This document shows positions 63,101 to 64,000 of a stretch of DNA of 64,000 nucleotides, one piece after another. The number at the start of each line of letters is the position of its first letter. Position 1 is the first letter of the stretch. The position numbers and the translations under genes were made by a program. The notes under the pieces were generated by a model. That model searched no databases. It was not told the origin of the DNA and saw only the letters and a list, made by a program, of their open reading frames with translations. The DNA comes from Nymphaea colorata (Eukaryota; Streptophyta; Magnoliopsida; Nymphaeales; Nymphaeaceae), in NCBI RefSeq assembly GCF_008831285.2, contig NC_045145.1:22690802-22754801 (forward strand), in the 5' to 3' direction.

Positions 63101-63770
63101 GCAGATGTTGCTGCATTAGAAAGAAGAAGAAAAAGAATAAGAGAAAAAAAGAAAAGAAAAGGATTTTCTTTTTTGAAAAATTACAGCAAGATAGTGAGAA
63201 TAATAATCAGTGTTTCCATGGACTAGCAATAAAAGGATTCCATATGCAAAAGAAAGTCCATAGCATCTTCCAAATCAGAAACAACAAAACAAGTAAAAGA
63301 TCATTGATTTTCAAGAAATTTTTACAGAACAAACATGCAGAAGATACGTAAGCAGACATCACTGGAGAAGTTAGTAACCCAGACTGACATCAGAAACACA
63401 ATATAATGGGGAAAGAGGAAGCAACAAACATACCTCTTAGTGATTGAGCAGAATGAGACATTCCACCATAACGTATCTCGGTTTTTACTTGCTGAGAAGA
63501 ATCAGTTTCTAACTGACTGCTACTAGTCACCAGTGGTTCATTGGCTTGTGCATGATTGTGACTTGCAGATGCTGAAACTGGCCTAGTTTGATTAACAGGT
63601 GTGAATGGTTGAAAACCTGTCAAAGATGGCGCCATGGAATTGAGCTTGTCAGCAGTTACTTTGAGATTTGTGTTGGATATGCTTTGACCATTTATGCTGG
63701 TAACCAGTCCATTATGTGGTGTCTGAGAAGATGATGACTTTGCCGCAAATTCCTTTGCTTCTTCTATCTG
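60197..63770 (-). CDS. PHD-finger and BAH-like chromatin protein (3' part; 5' end outside window)
   Basis: Five in-frame exons, 63770-63434, 63110-61669, 61430-61317, 61120-60942 and 60248-60197, encode the C-terminal 707 aa and a stop. Upstream exons lie beyond the right edge. The second exon holds a C4HC3 PHD finger: CQIC, then CDAC, HVRC and CPKC, with KSIPQGEWNC. PHD fingers of this kind read histone H3 tails. Further on, GKSYYQACCINEVEYKLQDH, APYVAKLEALWEDNTNGTKW and VLVHLIRGPCSV look like a BAH-type module, and the protein ends LFCRWFYDDSKGLFQPFTER. The arrangement resembles plant PHD proteins of the At3g20280 type. A nuclear chromatin role is inferred from domains. A 24-bp in-frame tandem repeat lies in the penultimate exon, and the first visible exon has a TAGCAG double acceptor. 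Confidence 0.9.
60987..61034 (-). repeat. in-frame 24-bp tandem duplication in a coding exon
   Basis: Two adjacent 24-mers, AAACGCACTCCACTTTCTTT plus TTCT or TTCC on the plus strand, differ only at the last base. On the coding strand they give EKESGVRL twice in a row, directly after the BAH-like region. Confidence 0.95.
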
Positions 63771-64000
63771 CTAGAGATGAAGATATAACATCTGAAATAA
63801 GTATGGTAGCACACGAAAACGCTGCACTGTGCAGAGCTGAAATGGCAACTAAAAGTACAGCTTTGGCAGGTCAACATCACAGAGACACTTGGTGTTCATG
63901 ACAAAGCAACTTGACTAACAAATGAGTTAACATCAGATGTGTTCCAGTGTCTTTACTGCTTTTTTCTTTTAGTAAAAAACTTGATTATGGTTGCTGCTAA

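Noticed and set aside
1-64000. CRISPR arrays, bacterial operons, phage or viral genes
   Set aside because: No regularly spaced repeats with unique spacers and no prokaryotic or viral genes were seen. All repeats are plant microsatellites, minisatellites or transposon-derived.

Overview
The window is nuclear DNA from a flowering plant. It carries plant-type multi-exon genes with GT-AG introns of up to about 3 kb, AT-rich non-coding DNA full of TA, GA/CT and CA microsatellites, and plant transposon families (hAT and PIF/Harbinger-like MITEs, and a miniature LTR element with an initiator-Met primer site). The species cannot be named from the sequence. Large, transposon-filled introns suggest a moderate to large genome.

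Layout: (1) 1577-9011 (+): a nuclear DEG9/DegP9-type serine protease, 9 coding exons, 590 aa. (2) 11062-14301 (+): a small HIG1-domain mitochondrial protein, 2 exons, 81 aa. (3) 14302-25871: gene-poor spacer with a diverged segmental duplication holding a Tourist-like MITE, long microsatellites, an AT-rich minisatellite and a CT/GA palindrome. (4) 25872-28192 (+): a bHLH-MYC_N-only ('WNK-related') protein, 7 exons, 347 aa. (5) 30739-56081 (-): a threonyl-tRNA synthetase of 21 coding exons over 25.3 kb, 750 aa from the first AUG or 691 aa from the second. (6) 60197 to beyond the right edge (-): the 3' part of a PHD-finger plus BAH-like chromatin protein. All exon joins were checked by hand for reading frame and splice dinucleotides.

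The genes are unrelated housekeeping or regulatory genes and form no operon-like system. I found no undescribed biological system. The most interesting material is inside the threonyl-tRNA synthetase gene. It has two in-frame start codons whose arrangement predicts cytosolic and mitochondrial forms by leaky scanning. Its introns hold three related hAT elements with intact 8-bp target duplications, a complete 445-bp TRIM retroelement, a broken hAT transposase zinc-finger fragment, a GC-AG intron, and a copy of the gene's own exon 2/intron 2 junction about 23 kb downstream in intron 19.
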